Positions 46,449-56,312 of a stretch of DNA of 64,000 bases are shown one piece after another (the stretch's first letter is position 1; the number at the start of each line of letters is the position of its first letter). The notes below the pieces were generated by a model. That model saw nothing but the letters and a program-made list of their open reading frames with translations, had not been told where the DNA came from and made no database searches. The stretch lies in NCBI GenBank assembly GCA_013152205.1, contig JAADGV010000076.1, positions 1-64,000 on the forward strand, in the 5' to 3' direction. Source of the DNA: Planctomycetota bacterium. GTDB lineage: Bacteria > Planctomycetota > Planctomycetia > Pirellulales > Lacipirellulaceae. Both the position numbers and the translations under genes were made by a program.

Positions 46449-46507
46449 ATCAGCTTTTAGCCGTTAGCGATCAGCTTTTTCGTCATTCGTCATTCAGATT
46501 TCGTCAT
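46449..46507 (+). repeat. Short direct repeats (ATCAGCTTTT x2, TCGTCATT x3)
   Basis: ATCAGCTTTT occurs at 46449 and 46470, and TCGTCATT three times in about 30 bases. Slippage-prone low-complexity DNA. Confidence 0.6.
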
Positions 46508-46711
46508 TTACCGTGCCCAAATGGACAATATCATCCCCTTCCGCACTCCAAATTCCGCATTCCGAACTCAATATTGTCCACCCCAATGGGGTTTCCCAGC
46601 AATCCGTGCCAAAACCAACCCACCAAACACTGCCATACCAGCACCAACCACCCCAATTTTGTCCAATAACGTCCCCCCACAACTGTCAAATCAAAAATCA
46701 TCAATCTCACA

Positions 46712-47752
46712 TCAAACATCCCCAGGAAAATACCTCTCCACCACATCATAAAACTCCGCCGGCGTTTGGATCGTTGCCACATGCTTGCGAAACGCTCGGG
46801 CGCCTCGCCGCCCTTGGGCATAGCAGCAAGCATATTTCCGCATCAGCACCGCCGCCTTTTTTTCTCCAAAGCGTTGACAGACCAAATCGAAATGATGAAT
46901 CAACAAACAGCGTTCTTCCTCAAGCGTCGGATCAGCAAGAACAGGCCGACCGCCAATGGCTGCCGCCGCTTGGGCGAACAACCACGGCTTGCTCAGCCCC
47001 GCTCGTGCAATCATCACGCCATCCACACCGTAACGCCGAAAGGCCTCCACCACTTTTTCAGCCGAATCGAGATCGCCATTGCCTATCAACGGAATCTTAC
47101 GCAAGTGTGGTTTGATCGCCGCAATCTGATCCCAATCAGCGCTACCTCGAAACATCTGCGATGCCGTTCGGCCATGCACGGTCAGAGCCGCCGCGCCAGC
47201 TCCTTCAACAACTTGCGCAACGTCAATCGCATTGATCTTGTCCTGCGTACACCCCAACCGAATTTTGGCCGTCACCGGCGTCGGCGAGCAGGCAGCAACC
47301 ACCTGTTCGATAATTTCGCCGATCCGATCAGGCTGCCGCAGCAGATACGACCCGCTTTGAGCTTTCTCGGTCACTTGCCGAACCGGACAACCAAAATTGA
47401 TGTCGACAACGCTCACCCGATATTCTCGGGCCAACCGAGCGCCCACCTTCGCCAGCGTAGCCGGATCGTTATCCCAAATCTGAACCGCCAAAGGCCGAGG
47501 CTCGTCGCCCACGCCCCACAGCCGGTCGGGGTGCTCGGCCTCTTGCTCCGCCAGCCAGGCAAACCCACGAGCGTTAACCATCTCGGTCGCCAACAACCCG
47601 ACGCCGCCATACTCCCGCACAATTTGCCGGAAGGCATAGTTGGTAAACCCAGCCATCGGTGCTTGCAGAATCGGCGGATCGACCTTCAACGAGCCAATGA
47701 AAAATGGCTCGGCAATCGCCGTCGTGTTGCAAGTAGAAATCGTCGACATCAT
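46712..47752 (-). CDS. dus: tRNA-dihydrouridine synthase (Dus family)
   Basis: The 346-residue protein matches bacterial Dus flavoenzymes: LQAPMAGFTNYAFRQIVREY, the catalytic cysteine in DINFGCPVRQVTEK, the FMN-binding PVTAKIRLGC, ALTVHGRTASQMFRG, and PLIGNGDLDSAEK with the YGVDGVMIARA phosphate site. It reduces specific uridines in tRNA to dihydrouridine with NADPH and FMN. Which position it modifies (DusB-like is most similar) cannot be settled. Two adjacent ATG codons make the start uncertain by one residue. Confidence 0.93.
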   Translation of the reverse strand: MMSTISTCNTTAIAEPFFIGSLKVDPPILQAPMAGFTNYAFRQIVREYGGVGLLATEMVNARGFAWLAEQEAEHPDRLWGVGDEPRPLAVQIWDNDPATLAKVGARLAREYRVSVVDINFGCPVRQVTEKAQSGSYLLRQPDRIGEIIEQVVAACSPTPVTAKIRLGCTQDKINAIDVAQVVEGAGAAALTVHGRTASQMFRGSADWDQIAAIKPHLRKIPLIGNGDLDSAEKVVEAFRRYGVDGVMIARAGLSKPWLFAQAAAAIGGRPVLADPTLEEERCLLIHHFDLVCQRFGEKKAAVLMRKYACCYAQGRRGARAFRKHVATIQTPAEFYDVVERYFPGDV

Positions 47753-47809
47753 CGAAGCCTAGGCACAGAAACCCCGCACATGCAAACTCTAAAATCCCAA
47801 GTCCTATCC

Positions 47810-47867
47810 TAGCCGCGAGCGGAAGCCGCGGAGGAATCTGAAAAACCGCAGCTTCCGCTCGCGGCTA
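47810..47867. repeat. TAGCCGC-type palindrome, copy 2
   Basis: Arms 47810-47831 (TAGCCGCGAGCGGAAGCCGC plus GG) and 47846-47867 (CCGCAGCTTCCGCTCGCGGC plus TA) are near-perfect reverse complements. Same family as 25144-25202. Confidence 0.85.
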
Positions 47868-47900
47868 GAATGTTACCCCACAGAAACATCAACCCATGAG

Positions 47901-49010
47901 TCAACGTGTCCCAGACCCTGACTTAAGTATCGAGCGTTCTCCGCGTTCATTGGCAAAAGTTTTCGGACGACTACCAAGAGGTTCTTCCGCACTAGCGCGC
48001 CGAATCCCTTGCGAGTCCCAGCTTTGCCTTTGTTCAGGGCTTAGGTGCATTAACATTGCCATCAGTCGCCCCGTACCAACTTCGCCTGGTGAAGCAACCT
48101 CTGCATAACTGGCAATGTTCACGTTGTAATCCCGCACCGCATCAACAAAGGCATTTCGCCGAAGCGCTAACAACTCGAACGCTTTCAATAACCCTCGACC
48201 ATCGGTATTGGGATTTCGGGTTTGACTCACCGTTTGCAACCATTGGTTGGCAGCAACCACTCCAGCAGCTTGGCTCTGAATCGCTTGGTAGTTTAAGGGG
48301 AGCAACTCGTTCAATTGACCAGCAAGCTTTGAGTGCCGCTCAGAAAAAATTTCGTTGTAGCGAGTGCCATACGCACCACAATGCGGCATGTCGCTTGGCA
48401 AAGGCAAGCTTTCGTCGGCAGAACGCCCAAGCAGTCGTTGCAAACGATGTTGGGCAACCTTGGCAGTACGCCCAGCAACCTGTACCTGAGCCTCTAGCGA
48501 TTGAAGTTCCATTTCCCACTGCGGGCTTGGCTGTCTAACACTTGCCTGGAGTGTCTTGAGGCGGACGACATCTTGTAAAGCAATGTGGTACTGCGCCACC
48601 GTTGCCGTCAGTTCCCAATACGCTTCCACGCGACGAGTCTGCTCAGCCCGCGAAGGGGCCCCTTGTACAACATCAGCAAGAGCCCAAGGCGTACCCACCA
48701 GCTTGCCTCGCAACGGCTCCTCAAGAAACGACCGCATAAGTTGCAACGGCTTCAACTGTGGAGACTCAGCGGCACCCGCCGGTAAAGCACCGTTCAAGGG
48801 CATAGCATCGTCAGCAAAGCCATGATTCTCATCAAGAGGCGGTAGAGGAGGGACTACATTGCCTTGGCCCGGGGGAGTCGTTGCGAGTGCTGCCGGTGGC
48901 GTAGTTGCTGGGGCACCCTCAGTGCCCAGGTTCCCATAACGATCACCACCATTATTCCCCGTTAGCTGGCCCGCCAATGCGATCGCCGTAAAAAGCAGTG
49001 AGGCGTGCAT
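47901..49010 (-). CDS. Hypothetical helical envelope protein (TolC-like heptad pattern)
   Basis: The family is not recognised. The 369-residue product has a likely short signal peptide, a proline-rich low-complexity linker (about residues 30-60), then long helices with polar/aliphatic heptads (VEAYWELTATVAQYHIALQD, then LQSLEAQVQVAGRTAKVAQH, then LNYQAIQSQAAGVVAANQWL). Its pattern recalls outer-membrane efflux proteins, but no beta-barrel repeat is evident. It is transcribed after a Ser/Thr kinase gene, 102 bases away, on the same strand. Planctomycete-specific function is possible. Confidence 0.6.
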   Translation of the reverse strand: MHASLLFTAIALAGQLTGNNGGDRYGNLGTEGAPATTPPAALATTPPGQGNVVPPLPPLDENHGFADDAMPLNGALPAGAAESPQLKPLQLMRSFLEEPLRGKLVGTPWALADVVQGAPSRAEQTRRVEAYWELTATVAQYHIALQDVVRLKTLQASVRQPSPQWEMELQSLEAQVQVAGRTAKVAQHRLQRLLGRSADESLPLPSDMPHCGAYGTRYNEIFSERHSKLAGQLNELLPLNYQAIQSQAAGVVAANQWLQTVSQTRNPNTDGRGLLKAFELLALRRNAFVDAVRDYNVNIASYAEVASPGEVGTGRLMAMLMHLSPEQRQSWDSQGIRRASAEEPLGSRPKTFANERGERSILKSGSGTR

Positions 49011-49112
49011 CGTAGTTTCCCTTCGTTGAGTTGCCTATGTGTAACGTCTTTCCAAAATCGTTTGCACTAGCCTGCCACGAACGTACCGTCCGCGTCAAGG
49101 CAGACCAGCCGA

Positions 49113-50219
49113 TCATTCTAGCTCTTCCAGCCAAAGGCGTAGGTCGTTTTCATATTCGCTCGCAAGATCGCCAAACACGAGGGTACGTTGGAACTCGGCC
49201 AAGCCGCCAGCGCTATTATTTGCATCCTCAGCACTCCAGTAACGAAGTTCAGGGTCGGGAGCAATCAACTTCCGGCAAATGCTCATCAGCAAATCGCTAT
49301 CGGCCACATCGTCTGGAAGTATCTGATCGAGCCGTTGCGGCAAAGTCCATTTGGCTTCGAGGAACTCTCTCAAACTCTTCAGCCCAACAAACAGAGGGCG
49401 ACCTGAAAGAATTTCGATCAACACATAGCCCAAACTCGCCAAATCCGATCGCGGCGTGAACTCGTTACGCTCAAGCATCTCGGGAGCTGCATACTGGGGG
49501 GTGCAGGTACGCTGCTCGGGCATGTTGTTGAGATCGAGGGCCGAACCAATATCAACGATCTTTGAGTTGCCCGTGCGTTTGATCATGATATTCGAGGGCT
49601 TGATGTCGCCATGCACAATCTCTTCGCGATGCAACGCAGCCAGCGCCGCTAAACATTCGCGAATAATCGCAACCGCCATGCCCGGCTGCAATCGTGGGCG
49701 AACTGGTCCCGCAGTGACAATGACATTGTTAAGGTGCCTCCAACGCCGCTGACTGACACCCTGTTCAACACGGGCCAACATGGCGGGCGTCAGCAAGCGG
49801 TCGAGATCGTACCCGTCAACCCACTCCATCTCCATGATGCGAATGCGATGACGTTCGGTAAAGTTCTGCACATCCAACAAGTTGTCATGTTGAATTTTTG
49901 CCACCGAGCTTGCCACCTGGGCAATCCGCTCCATAGCACGATTGTAGCTCTGGTGACTAGAGAACCGCTCGGGGGAAAACACTTTCAAAGCAACAGGCAA
50001 CGTAAAACCGTCCGACCCACGACGCTCGCTCAAGTACACCACGCCTTGGCCGCCAGTTCCTAGCAGACGACGAAAACGCAGATGCTCGGTCCAACCCATG
50101 TATTGGTTGTCTAGCAACTTTTCGTAACGCTCAAACAGATCGTTCGGGCAACGGTTGACCTCTTGGCCATTTAGGGTGATGGTCCGAGTTCCTGGCAGGA
50201 TCGTGGTCGAAGGATTCAT
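49113..50219 (-). CDS. Serine/threonine protein kinase
   Basis: The 368-residue cytoplasmic protein has the Hanks-type fold: glycine loop LGTGGQGVVY (about 53-62), the ATP lysine Lys79 (VALKVF), catalytic loop VHGDIKPSNIMI and the metal motif DIGSA in place of DFG, with an activation segment reaching CTPQYAAPEM. Key acidic residues are present, so activity is likely. There is no transmembrane or sensor domain; the C-terminus is short. The FHA-domain activator at 28-30 kb is a conceivable phosphothreonine reader, but that link is conjecture. Confidence 0.9.
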   Translation of the reverse strand: MNPSTTILPGTRTITLNGQEVNRCPNDLFERYEKLLDNQYMGWTEHLRFRRLLGTGGQGVVYLSERRGSDGFTLPVALKVFSPERFSSHQSYNRAMERIAQVASSVAKIQHDNLLDVQNFTERHRIRIMEMEWVDGYDLDRLLTPAMLARVEQGVSQRRWRHLNNVIVTAGPVRPRLQPGMAVAIIRECLAALAALHREEIVHGDIKPSNIMIKRTGNSKIVDIGSALDLNNMPEQRTCTPQYAAPEMLERNEFTPRSDLASLGYVLIEILSGRPLFVGLKSLREFLEAKWTLPQRLDQILPDDVADSDLLMSICRKLIAPDPELRYWSAEDANNSAGGLAEFQRTLVFGDLASEYENDLRLWLEELE

Positions 50220-50608
50220 CCGGTTTTCAGGTTGTTAAGACAACAGGGAGTGGTATCTGGAATCGCTTCCCGGAGTCGTTTGAAATTGCGAGTTGGTCTT
50301 GCCTCCGGCTATCTACCTAACTCACAAAGACGAGTGAATCGAGGTGCTGGGCAATCCGTTGACAGTATGTGCAGATTTTACCCAACTCTAATTGCTTGCG
50401 TCCAGGTCGTATTCTTGGGCAAAAGTCGCCTTTTGTATTAGAACGATGCGAATCGCATACGATTGTGCTCTCGCCACAACCGTACGACACCTCAGAAACA
50501 GCTAACGTTCACAGGCCGTATTGACTAGAGTATCAAGAGTCTAGCCTGCGAATTTCTCAGCCTTTTACCACCTGCTAGCTCTTCACATCGCCGATTGGAA
50601 TCCAAACG
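50220..50608. other. Divergent intergenic region, kinase and sulfatase genes
   Basis: Promoters for both directions are expected here. A short palindrome TGCGA-A-TCGCA is near 50446. No gene was found. Confidence 0.4.
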
Positions 50609-52111
50609 ATGTTACACCGGCTTTTCTTGATCATTTTCCTACTTCTAGCAACATGTAGCACCGGAGTTGCAGCAGAGCAGCCTGAGCGTCCAAATGTCAT
50701 CCTGTTCATCGGCGACGATATTAGCTTCAACGATTTTGGCTGCTACGGCAACCAATCGGCTAAAACGCCGCAAATTGATGCACTGGCCCGGCACGGAATG
50801 CGTTTTACCAACGCCTTTCTCACGGCAAGCAGCTGTAGCCCAAGTCGCTGTAGTATCGTTACAGGGCGGTACCCCCACAACTTAGGCCAAGCGGCAGAAC
50901 TACACGCCCCGATGGCGTGGCATTTGCCGCAGTTTCCCGCCTTACTCCGTGAGGCAGGCTATTACACGGTTCTCGCAGGAAAAGACCACATGCCGCAGCA
51001 TAAAGCACCTGCGGGCGAGACGGCGCAGCAACCCTTTGAAAAGAAAGATCGAGGACGTATCTCAACAAACAGCGGCGGGCACGCGAATTGGGTAAAACTG
51101 GTACAACGGCGCCCACGCGATCGGCCTTTCTTCTTTTGGTTTGCAGCGTTCGACGCACATCGCGATTGGGATGCCGACGATCAATGGGATCTAGAAAAGT
51201 ACGGCCCCAAACATCGCCCCGAAGATGTGATTCTGCCACCATTCTTGGCCGATACCGAGTCGACTCGAAAAGACTTGGCATCGTACTACAACGAGGTGAC
51301 TCGCTACGACTATTACATCGGGCAAGTGGTTGCTGAATTGCGGCAACAAAATGCCTTAGAAAATACGCTTATTTTGGTGATGGCCGACAACGGGCGGCCA
51401 TTTCCTCGGGCGAAAACCCGCCTACACGACAGCGGCATGAAGACGGCCTTAGTTGCACATTGGCCAGCAGGAATAAACCCCTCGGAGCATGGCTGCGACA
51501 GCTTGGTAAGCTCCATCGACTTAGCCCCCACCATCTTAGAGCTAGCCGAGGTGAAAGTACCCAAAACAATGCAAGGCGTGAGTCTTCTGCCCTTGTTTGC
51601 CGATCCAGAAGCAACCGTGCGAGAGTATGCCTTCTCTGAACACAACTGGCACGATTACGAAGCCTATGGCAGATCGGTCCGTACGCGAGATTATCTATAC
51701 ATTTCGAATCGGCGCCCTCGGCTGGCATGGCAAGGGCCAGCCGACTCGGTCCGCTCTCCTTCACATCAAGATTTGCTTATCCGTCGCAACAAAGGCCAGC
51801 TAACCGCGGCACAGGCCGATGTGTTATTAACGCCACGGCCTGAAGAAGAGTTCTATGACGTAGAAAAAGACCAGTATCAACTAACAAACCAGATGGACAA
51901 CTCCGATTACGCCAGCGAGATCGATCGGCTGCGCGGTGTCTTGGCACGCTGGCAAGATGCGACCGGCGATACCGTGCCAGAGCAGTTATCGATCGATAAG
52001 TTCGATCGGGAAACTGGCGAGAACTTGCTGAAACCTGGGGCTCCGTTTCGGCGCACCACTCCAGGCGAGGAACGCAATGCAGCGAGCATCAACGCCCCAG
52101 GGCCACGTTGA
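50609..52111 (+). CDS. Sulfatase (S1 family, formylglycine-type)
   Basis: The 500-residue protein has a signal peptide (1-22), metal ligands in GDDISFNDFGCYG, and the formylglycine site CSPSR at Cys76. The lysine and histidine of GKDHMPQHK, WFAAFDAHRDW and VMADNGRPFPRAK follow. It would hydrolyse sulfate esters, probably on polysaccharides, in the periplasm or outside the cell, after conversion of Cys76 by a formylglycine-generating enzyme or anSME that is not in this window. Its C-terminal 40 residues are extra and charged. It stands alone on the plus strand. Confidence 0.95.
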   Translation: MLHRLFLIIFLLLATCSTGVAAEQPERPNVILFIGDDISFNDFGCYGNQSAKTPQIDALARHGMRFTNAFLTASSCSPSRCSIVTGRYPHNLGQAAELHAPMAWHLPQFPALLREAGYYTVLAGKDHMPQHKAPAGETAQQPFEKKDRGRISTNSGGHANWVKLVQRRPRDRPFFFWFAAFDAHRDWDADDQWDLEKYGPKHRPEDVILPPFLADTESTRKDLASYYNEVTRYDYYIGQVVAELRQQNALENTLILVMADNGRPFPRAKTRLHDSGMKTALVAHWPAGINPSEHGCDSLVSSIDLAPTILELAEVKVPKTMQGVSLLPLFADPEATVREYAFSEHNWHDYEAYGRSVRTRDYLYISNRRPRLAWQGPADSVRSPSHQDLLIRRNKGQLTAAQADVLLTPRPEEEFYDVEKDQYQLTNQMDNSDYASEIDRLRGVLARWQDATGDTVPEQLSIDKFDRETGENLLKPGAPFRRTTPGEERNAASINAPGPR

Positions 52112-52121
52112 GCGAATTGGC

Positions 52122-53096
52122 CTAAACTTCCAACATTGCCCCAGGCTCGGGAAAGCCGAGTTGCTTATCGACCCGATTGATCAAAGGTTCGCCTGCTTGA
52201 TAGCGTTTCAGATTACGGCAAAGCAGGTTGGTCATATCGTCGATACGGCTAGCACGCTGTCCGCCGACGTGGGGGGTGATGATCACGTTAGGCAGATCCC
52301 AAAGCCGACTTTCTTCAGCAAGCGGTTCGACTTCGGTGACATCGACACCTGCACCCCAGAGATGCCCCGATTCGAGAACTTCGATTAAATCGTTTTCTAC
52401 GACCAAGGGGCCACGCGCGACATTGATGAGCACCGCTTCAGTCGGCAGCAAACGTAGCCGTCGGGCATCGATCATGCCGCGGGTATGTTCGTTCAGCGGC
52501 GCGGCAAGGATGAGTACGTCGACGCGGGGCAGCATGTCGTCTAAAGCATCTGCAGGCAACAGCTCATCGAGATAGTCGGGCTTGCTCTCCGGGTACCAAT
52601 CCGTGGCAAGAATGGTCGTCTCGAACGGCTTCAGCACCTTAGCCAACCGACGCCCATTGCCGCCTAGGCCAACAATGCCGATCGTAGCACCGTGTAAATC
52701 TCGCGTTGGCCGGCGGATAAATTCGTGTTTTCGTTGCGCACGGGAAAAAGTCGGCAAATCTCGCAACAACCCGGCCATCAGGGCCATGGTATGATCGGCA
52801 ACTTGCCGGGCAAGCACCCCAGATGCGCTGGAGACGCGAATGTCCGAAGCAATCACGCTGGGCACCAAGCAATGATCAAGCCCCGCTGCCGAGGATTGGA
52901 TCCATTGCAGATGGTCTGCCTCGACGACTTCCTCCCAGGGCACGGGAACTTTAGCGTGTCCACAATATATGTCGGCTGTGCCGAGTTCAGCAGCAATGCG
53001 TTCTTGCCCCGCATCGACGACCTCCGCCCCAGGCCAAGCTGCTTGGATCTGTGCGAGATGAGCGGGTTCGACCGGATAGCAAAGAACGATACGCAT
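52122..53096 (-). CDS. D-2-hydroxyacid dehydrogenase family protein
   Basis: The 324-residue NAD-dependent enzyme has the Rossmann site GIVGLGGNGRRLAKVLKPFE and the catalytic set: Arg in NVARGPLVVE, Glu in VDVTEVEPLAEES, and His in VIITPHVGGQR. It belongs to the clan with phosphoglycerate, glyoxylate and formate dehydrogenases. The substrate specificity cannot be read off. It converges with the sulfatase gene with 10 bases between the stops. Confidence 0.92.
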   Translation of the reverse strand: MRIVLCYPVEPAHLAQIQAAWPGAEVVDAGQERIAAELGTADIYCGHAKVPVPWEEVVEADHLQWIQSSAAGLDHCLVPSVIASDIRVSSASGVLARQVADHTMALMAGLLRDLPTFSRAQRKHEFIRRPTRDLHGATIGIVGLGGNGRRLAKVLKPFETTILATDWYPESKPDYLDELLPADALDDMLPRVDVLILAAPLNEHTRGMIDARRLRLLPTEAVLINVARGPLVVENDLIEVLESGHLWGAGVDVTEVEPLAEESRLWDLPNVIITPHVGGQRASRIDDMTNLLCRNLKRYQAGEPLINRVDKQLGFPEPGAMLEV

Positions 53097-53330
53097 AGCA
53101 AAAACAGTGGATTATAGTAGTCAGACAGGGCGATAGTTGCCACTGGAGATTGGTTGCTATAGAATAACTACCTCAGCCAACGGTGGGAATGGTCGGTTCT
53201 GAACCACGTAGAATCTCGCCGGGGCATTTTCCCACCTAAATTGTTTTGATCCATCGATCAATTGTCTTCTATCAGCCTTCATCACCGGTGGTGAGGCCGA
53301 ATAAAAGCAGTGACTCCGAGGTCTTGAATT

Positions 53331-54446
53331 GTGAGCAACGCACCATCGGCTATCGGCACTGGGCGAGCACTGCCTCCCGCACGGACTGCGTGGAAAGTAG
53401 TTTTTGCACTGGTCTTTCTACGGCTCTGCATCGGCTGGCACTTCTTTAGCGAAGGCTCGAAGAAGGTTGCTTACGACCAAGAGCAGCAAACCTGGACCTT
53501 GGAATTTTCCTCGGCTGGCTTCTTGAGCCAAGCCAAGGGGCCTCTGGCGGGCTTCTTTCAAAGCCAACTGCCTACGGGCCACGACTGGCAAACGCTGCTG
53601 GTTGTTCCCGAAGAATTGACGCCCGAGAGTAGCGACCAACTGGGGTCTTGGGTCGGCTCGTACGTCAAACGCCGCAAGGACGAGCTAAAGAAGGGCAAAT
53701 ACTCTCTGATCGAAGTGCCCGAGTATGCTCCCCACGCAAAGTGGCAAGAACGGATTATTGACGATTGGCGGATCCTCCAAAAACGATTTGCCGACGTCAA
53801 AGGTTTGGACGCCGACCAACGCAAACAGGCCGCTTCGGTATTCGAGCGACGGCAGCATCAGCTTGCCGACTATCTGGCCCAAGAGGCCTTAGACATCCAA
53901 GCTTGGCGTCATGAACTATGGCGACTCGAAACCACTCGTGCATTGCCCGAGGCAACTATCGTTCCGTTCCAGCAAGAGCGAATTTTGCAAAAGTCGACAG
54001 AACTGAAGGGAACTCCACGCAAGTGGGTCGGTAGCGTCAACACCTTCGACCTGGAATTTGCCAACGACCTGCGGAGCTTGTTGACCGAAGACCAGAAAAA
54101 GACAAGCATCACCGATCGCGTTGAAAATGCACTAACCACTTCCAAGCAAAAACGGCTTACCCAGATGGACATTGCCATTACTGGTTTGATTATTGGCGTT
54201 GGCATCTGCCTGCTGGCTGGGTTCTGTACCCGGTTGGCGGCACTTGGCGGGGCTGCGTTTTTGCTTTCTGTCGTTGCCACCCAGCCACCTTGGGTGCCCG
54301 ACGCGATTACTACTGTTTTCTATTACCAATTGGTTGAGTTTGCAGCACTGTTGCTGCTGTCAGCCGTCGGCGCAGGTCGCTGGGCGGGTATCGACTCAAT
54401 TATCCACTGCCTATGGTCGAAGTGCTGTGGCACAAGGGCGAAATAA
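53331..54446 (+). CDS. DoxX-family membrane protein with a large soluble insertion
   Basis: A GTG start gives a 371-residue protein. One membrane segment near residue 25 (VVFALVFLRLCIGWHFFSEGSKKVA, a DoxX-like start) is followed by about 240 mostly helical residues that would lie in the periplasm. Three membrane helices resembling the DoxX end (ITGLIIGVGICLLAGFCTRLA, then TTVFYYQLVEFAALLLLSA) close the protein. The large insertion separates the usual helices. The stop is 2 bases before the downstream Gfo/Idh start, so the two are one transcription unit. Function is not known. Confidence 0.8.
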   Translation: MSNAPSAIGTGRALPPARTAWKVVFALVFLRLCIGWHFFSEGSKKVAYDQEQQTWTLEFSSAGFLSQAKGPLAGFFQSQLPTGHDWQTLLVVPEELTPESSDQLGSWVGSYVKRRKDELKKGKYSLIEVPEYAPHAKWQERIIDDWRILQKRFADVKGLDADQRKQAASVFERRQHQLADYLAQEALDIQAWRHELWRLETTRALPEATIVPFQQERILQKSTELKGTPRKWVGSVNTFDLEFANDLRSLLTEDQKKTSITDRVENALTTSKQKRLTQMDIAITGLIIGVGICLLAGFCTRLAALGGAAFLLSVVATQPPWVPDAITTVFYYQLVEFAALLLLSAVGAGRWAGIDSIIHCLWSKCCGTRAK

Positions 54447-54448
54447 TA

Positions 54449-56215
54449 ATGAATCTCACACCCGAACAAAAAGATATCGGCAAACAGAACTTTCTCGAAG
54501 CCGTTGGCACAACCCGACGCGACTTCCTCAAAGGTTCGGTACTAGGAGCCTCTGCAACTGGTGCAACCCTGGGCGCCACCTACTTTAATTACGGGAAAGT
54601 AGGCAAAGAACGGCTACGAGTCGGTATCATCGGCACCGGCGACGAAGGCGGCGTGCTGATTGGCTCGCTAAATCCTGACTATATCGACGTTGTGGCGATT
54701 GCCGACATTCGGCCCTATAGCATTCACCGTGCTTTTCATGGCGATAACTACAGCGCTGGCACCATCAAAGCCCGCCCTGGCTTGATGAGTATTTACGACT
54801 GGAAAACCGAAAAAGAAGCCAAAGACCACGTTACCGTCTACAACGACTACGAAGACTTAATTGCCGACAAGAATGTCGAAGCGGTTCTCGTAGTACTGCC
54901 GCTGTGGCTGCACGACGTTGCTGCGATCAAGGCGATGAAGGCTGGCAAGCATGTGCTGACCGAGAAGCTGATGGCCCATAGCGTGGCCCAATGCAAAGAG
55001 ATGGCCCGCGTGTCGAAAGAGACCGGGATGATCCTCGCCACGGGACATCAACGCCATTACAGCATTCTGTACGACAACGCCGTTTCGCAAATCCAAAGTG
55101 GCTTGCTAGGCAACATCCATCATATTCGCGCTCAATGGAACCGTGGCAATCTGCCCGGCGCCGACAGTTGGCAACCGCCGCTGCCTACGGAAATGATCAG
55201 CGAAAAAGAGTACCTCGATCTACGCCGTAAAACTCGCAAAGAGAGCGGCAAGGAAGCAGAAAATACACTGCGAGCAGAATATAAGTTACTAGAAGAGTTA
55301 TTCAAATGGACAAAGATACGTGATCGCTCCACCGACTCTGAAGCCGATCTGTGGGCAAAACGGGTTGACCAAAAGCAAAAGCAGCTTGACGACATCGTGG
55401 TTGTAGCAGAAGACTACGGCTACGGAGAAAAAACGCTGGAAGACGGAACAGGTCGTAAGCGGACCGCTCTTGAAGAATTGATTCGTTGGCGATTATGGGA
55501 CCGTACCGGGGGCGGGCTGATGGCCGAGCTAGGCAGCCACCAACTCGACGCGGCAAGCATCTTCATCAGTGCCCAACGCAAAGACCACAAAAAGGTGATG
55601 CCGCTGAGCGTGACAGGTATGGGTGGCCGGTATCTTTTCCCAGCCGACCGCGATGTGGACGATCATGTCTACACGCTGTTCGAATTCCCGGGCGAAGGCT
55701 ACTACGACGACGAGGGCAAAGTTGCCGATCCGAACAAGAAAATTGCCGTTAGCTATTCTTCGATTAACGGCAACGGCTTTGGCGGCTATGGCGAAGTTGT
55801 CTTGGGAACCAAGGGCACTCTGATTCTAGAACGCGAAAAAGACGTGATGCTGTTCAAGCGTTCGGAAGTCGATACCAAAATTGCAGTTTCCGAAGGTAAA
55901 GACGGCGCTGTGATGAACTCCTATGAAACCGGTGGCGGACAAGCCGCCGTGGCTGCCGCTGCGATGCCCAAAGAGCCTAGTCGCGGCTACCGAGAAGAAA
56001 TCGAGCACTGGGCCTACTGCATCAAGAACCCATCTCCAGAAAACCAACCGAAGTGTACGCCCAAGGTGGCGATGGCCGACGCGATCATTGCGTTGACGTC
56101 GAATATCGCCATGAAAGAAAATCGCCGCATCGAGTTCAAGCCCGAGTGGTTTGATATCCAAAACAACGAGACCCCAGAAGGCAAAGCTCCGCGGCTTACA
56201 AGCGAATTGGGTTAA
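54449..56215 (+). CDS. Gfo/Idh/MocA oxidoreductase, Tat-exported, paired with a DoxX protein
   Basis: The start at 54449 (MNLTPEQKDIGKQNF) begins 2 bases after the DoxX gene stop. The 588-residue product has a Tat leader (TRRDFLKGSVLGASATG), a Rossmann domain (LRVGIIGTGDEGGVLIG) and the motif LTEKLMAHSVAQCKEMARVS with a conserved EK pair. A charged insertion follows (about residues 240-320, DLRRKTRKESGKEAENT), and the C-terminal substrate domain includes GGGLMAELGSHQLDAASIF. The insertion is longer than in standard members. Close linkage to the membrane protein suggests a joint periplasmic redox or transport step. Confidence 0.9.
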   Translation: MNLTPEQKDIGKQNFLEAVGTTRRDFLKGSVLGASATGATLGATYFNYGKVGKERLRVGIIGTGDEGGVLIGSLNPDYIDVVAIADIRPYSIHRAFHGDNYSAGTIKARPGLMSIYDWKTEKEAKDHVTVYNDYEDLIADKNVEAVLVVLPLWLHDVAAIKAMKAGKHVLTEKLMAHSVAQCKEMARVSKETGMILATGHQRHYSILYDNAVSQIQSGLLGNIHHIRAQWNRGNLPGADSWQPPLPTEMISEKEYLDLRRKTRKESGKEAENTLRAEYKLLEELFKWTKIRDRSTDSEADLWAKRVDQKQKQLDDIVVVAEDYGYGEKTLEDGTGRKRTALEELIRWRLWDRTGGGLMAELGSHQLDAASIFISAQRKDHKKVMPLSVTGMGGRYLFPADRDVDDHVYTLFEFPGEGYYDDEGKVADPNKKIAVSYSSINGNGFGGYGEVVLGTKGTLILEREKDVMLFKRSEVDTKIAVSEGKDGAVMNSYETGGGQAAVAAAAMPKEPSRGYREEIEHWAYCIKNPSPENQPKCTPKVAMADAIIALTSNIAMKENRRIEFKPEWFDIQNNETPEGKAPRLTSELG

Positions 56216-56247
56216 TCGGGAACTTTACCGCAACCAAAAAACGGTCG

Positions 56248-56269
56248 TTAGCGATGGCGGCCACGCCAT
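56248..56269. repeat. TTAGCG hairpin, copy 3
   Basis: TTAGCG followed by ATGGCG-GCCA-CGCCAT, a 6-base stem. In the convergent spacer between the Gfo/Idh gene and the dead HtrA-like gene. Same family as 33092-33113 and 46247-46270. Confidence 0.75.
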
Positions 56270-56312
56270 TCCAAAATGGAAAACGGTCTCGGTTACGAAA
56301 AAGAGAAACGCC

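Noticed and set aside
46440..46520. Short direct repeats as a CRISPR array
   Set aside because: Units are only 8-10 bases, with no spacers of regular length and no cas genes.
50220..50608. tRNA or small RNA gene between kinase and sulfatase
   Set aside because: No cloverleaf or strong terminator hairpin could be drawn. Only a short TGCGA-A-TCGCA palindrome is present.
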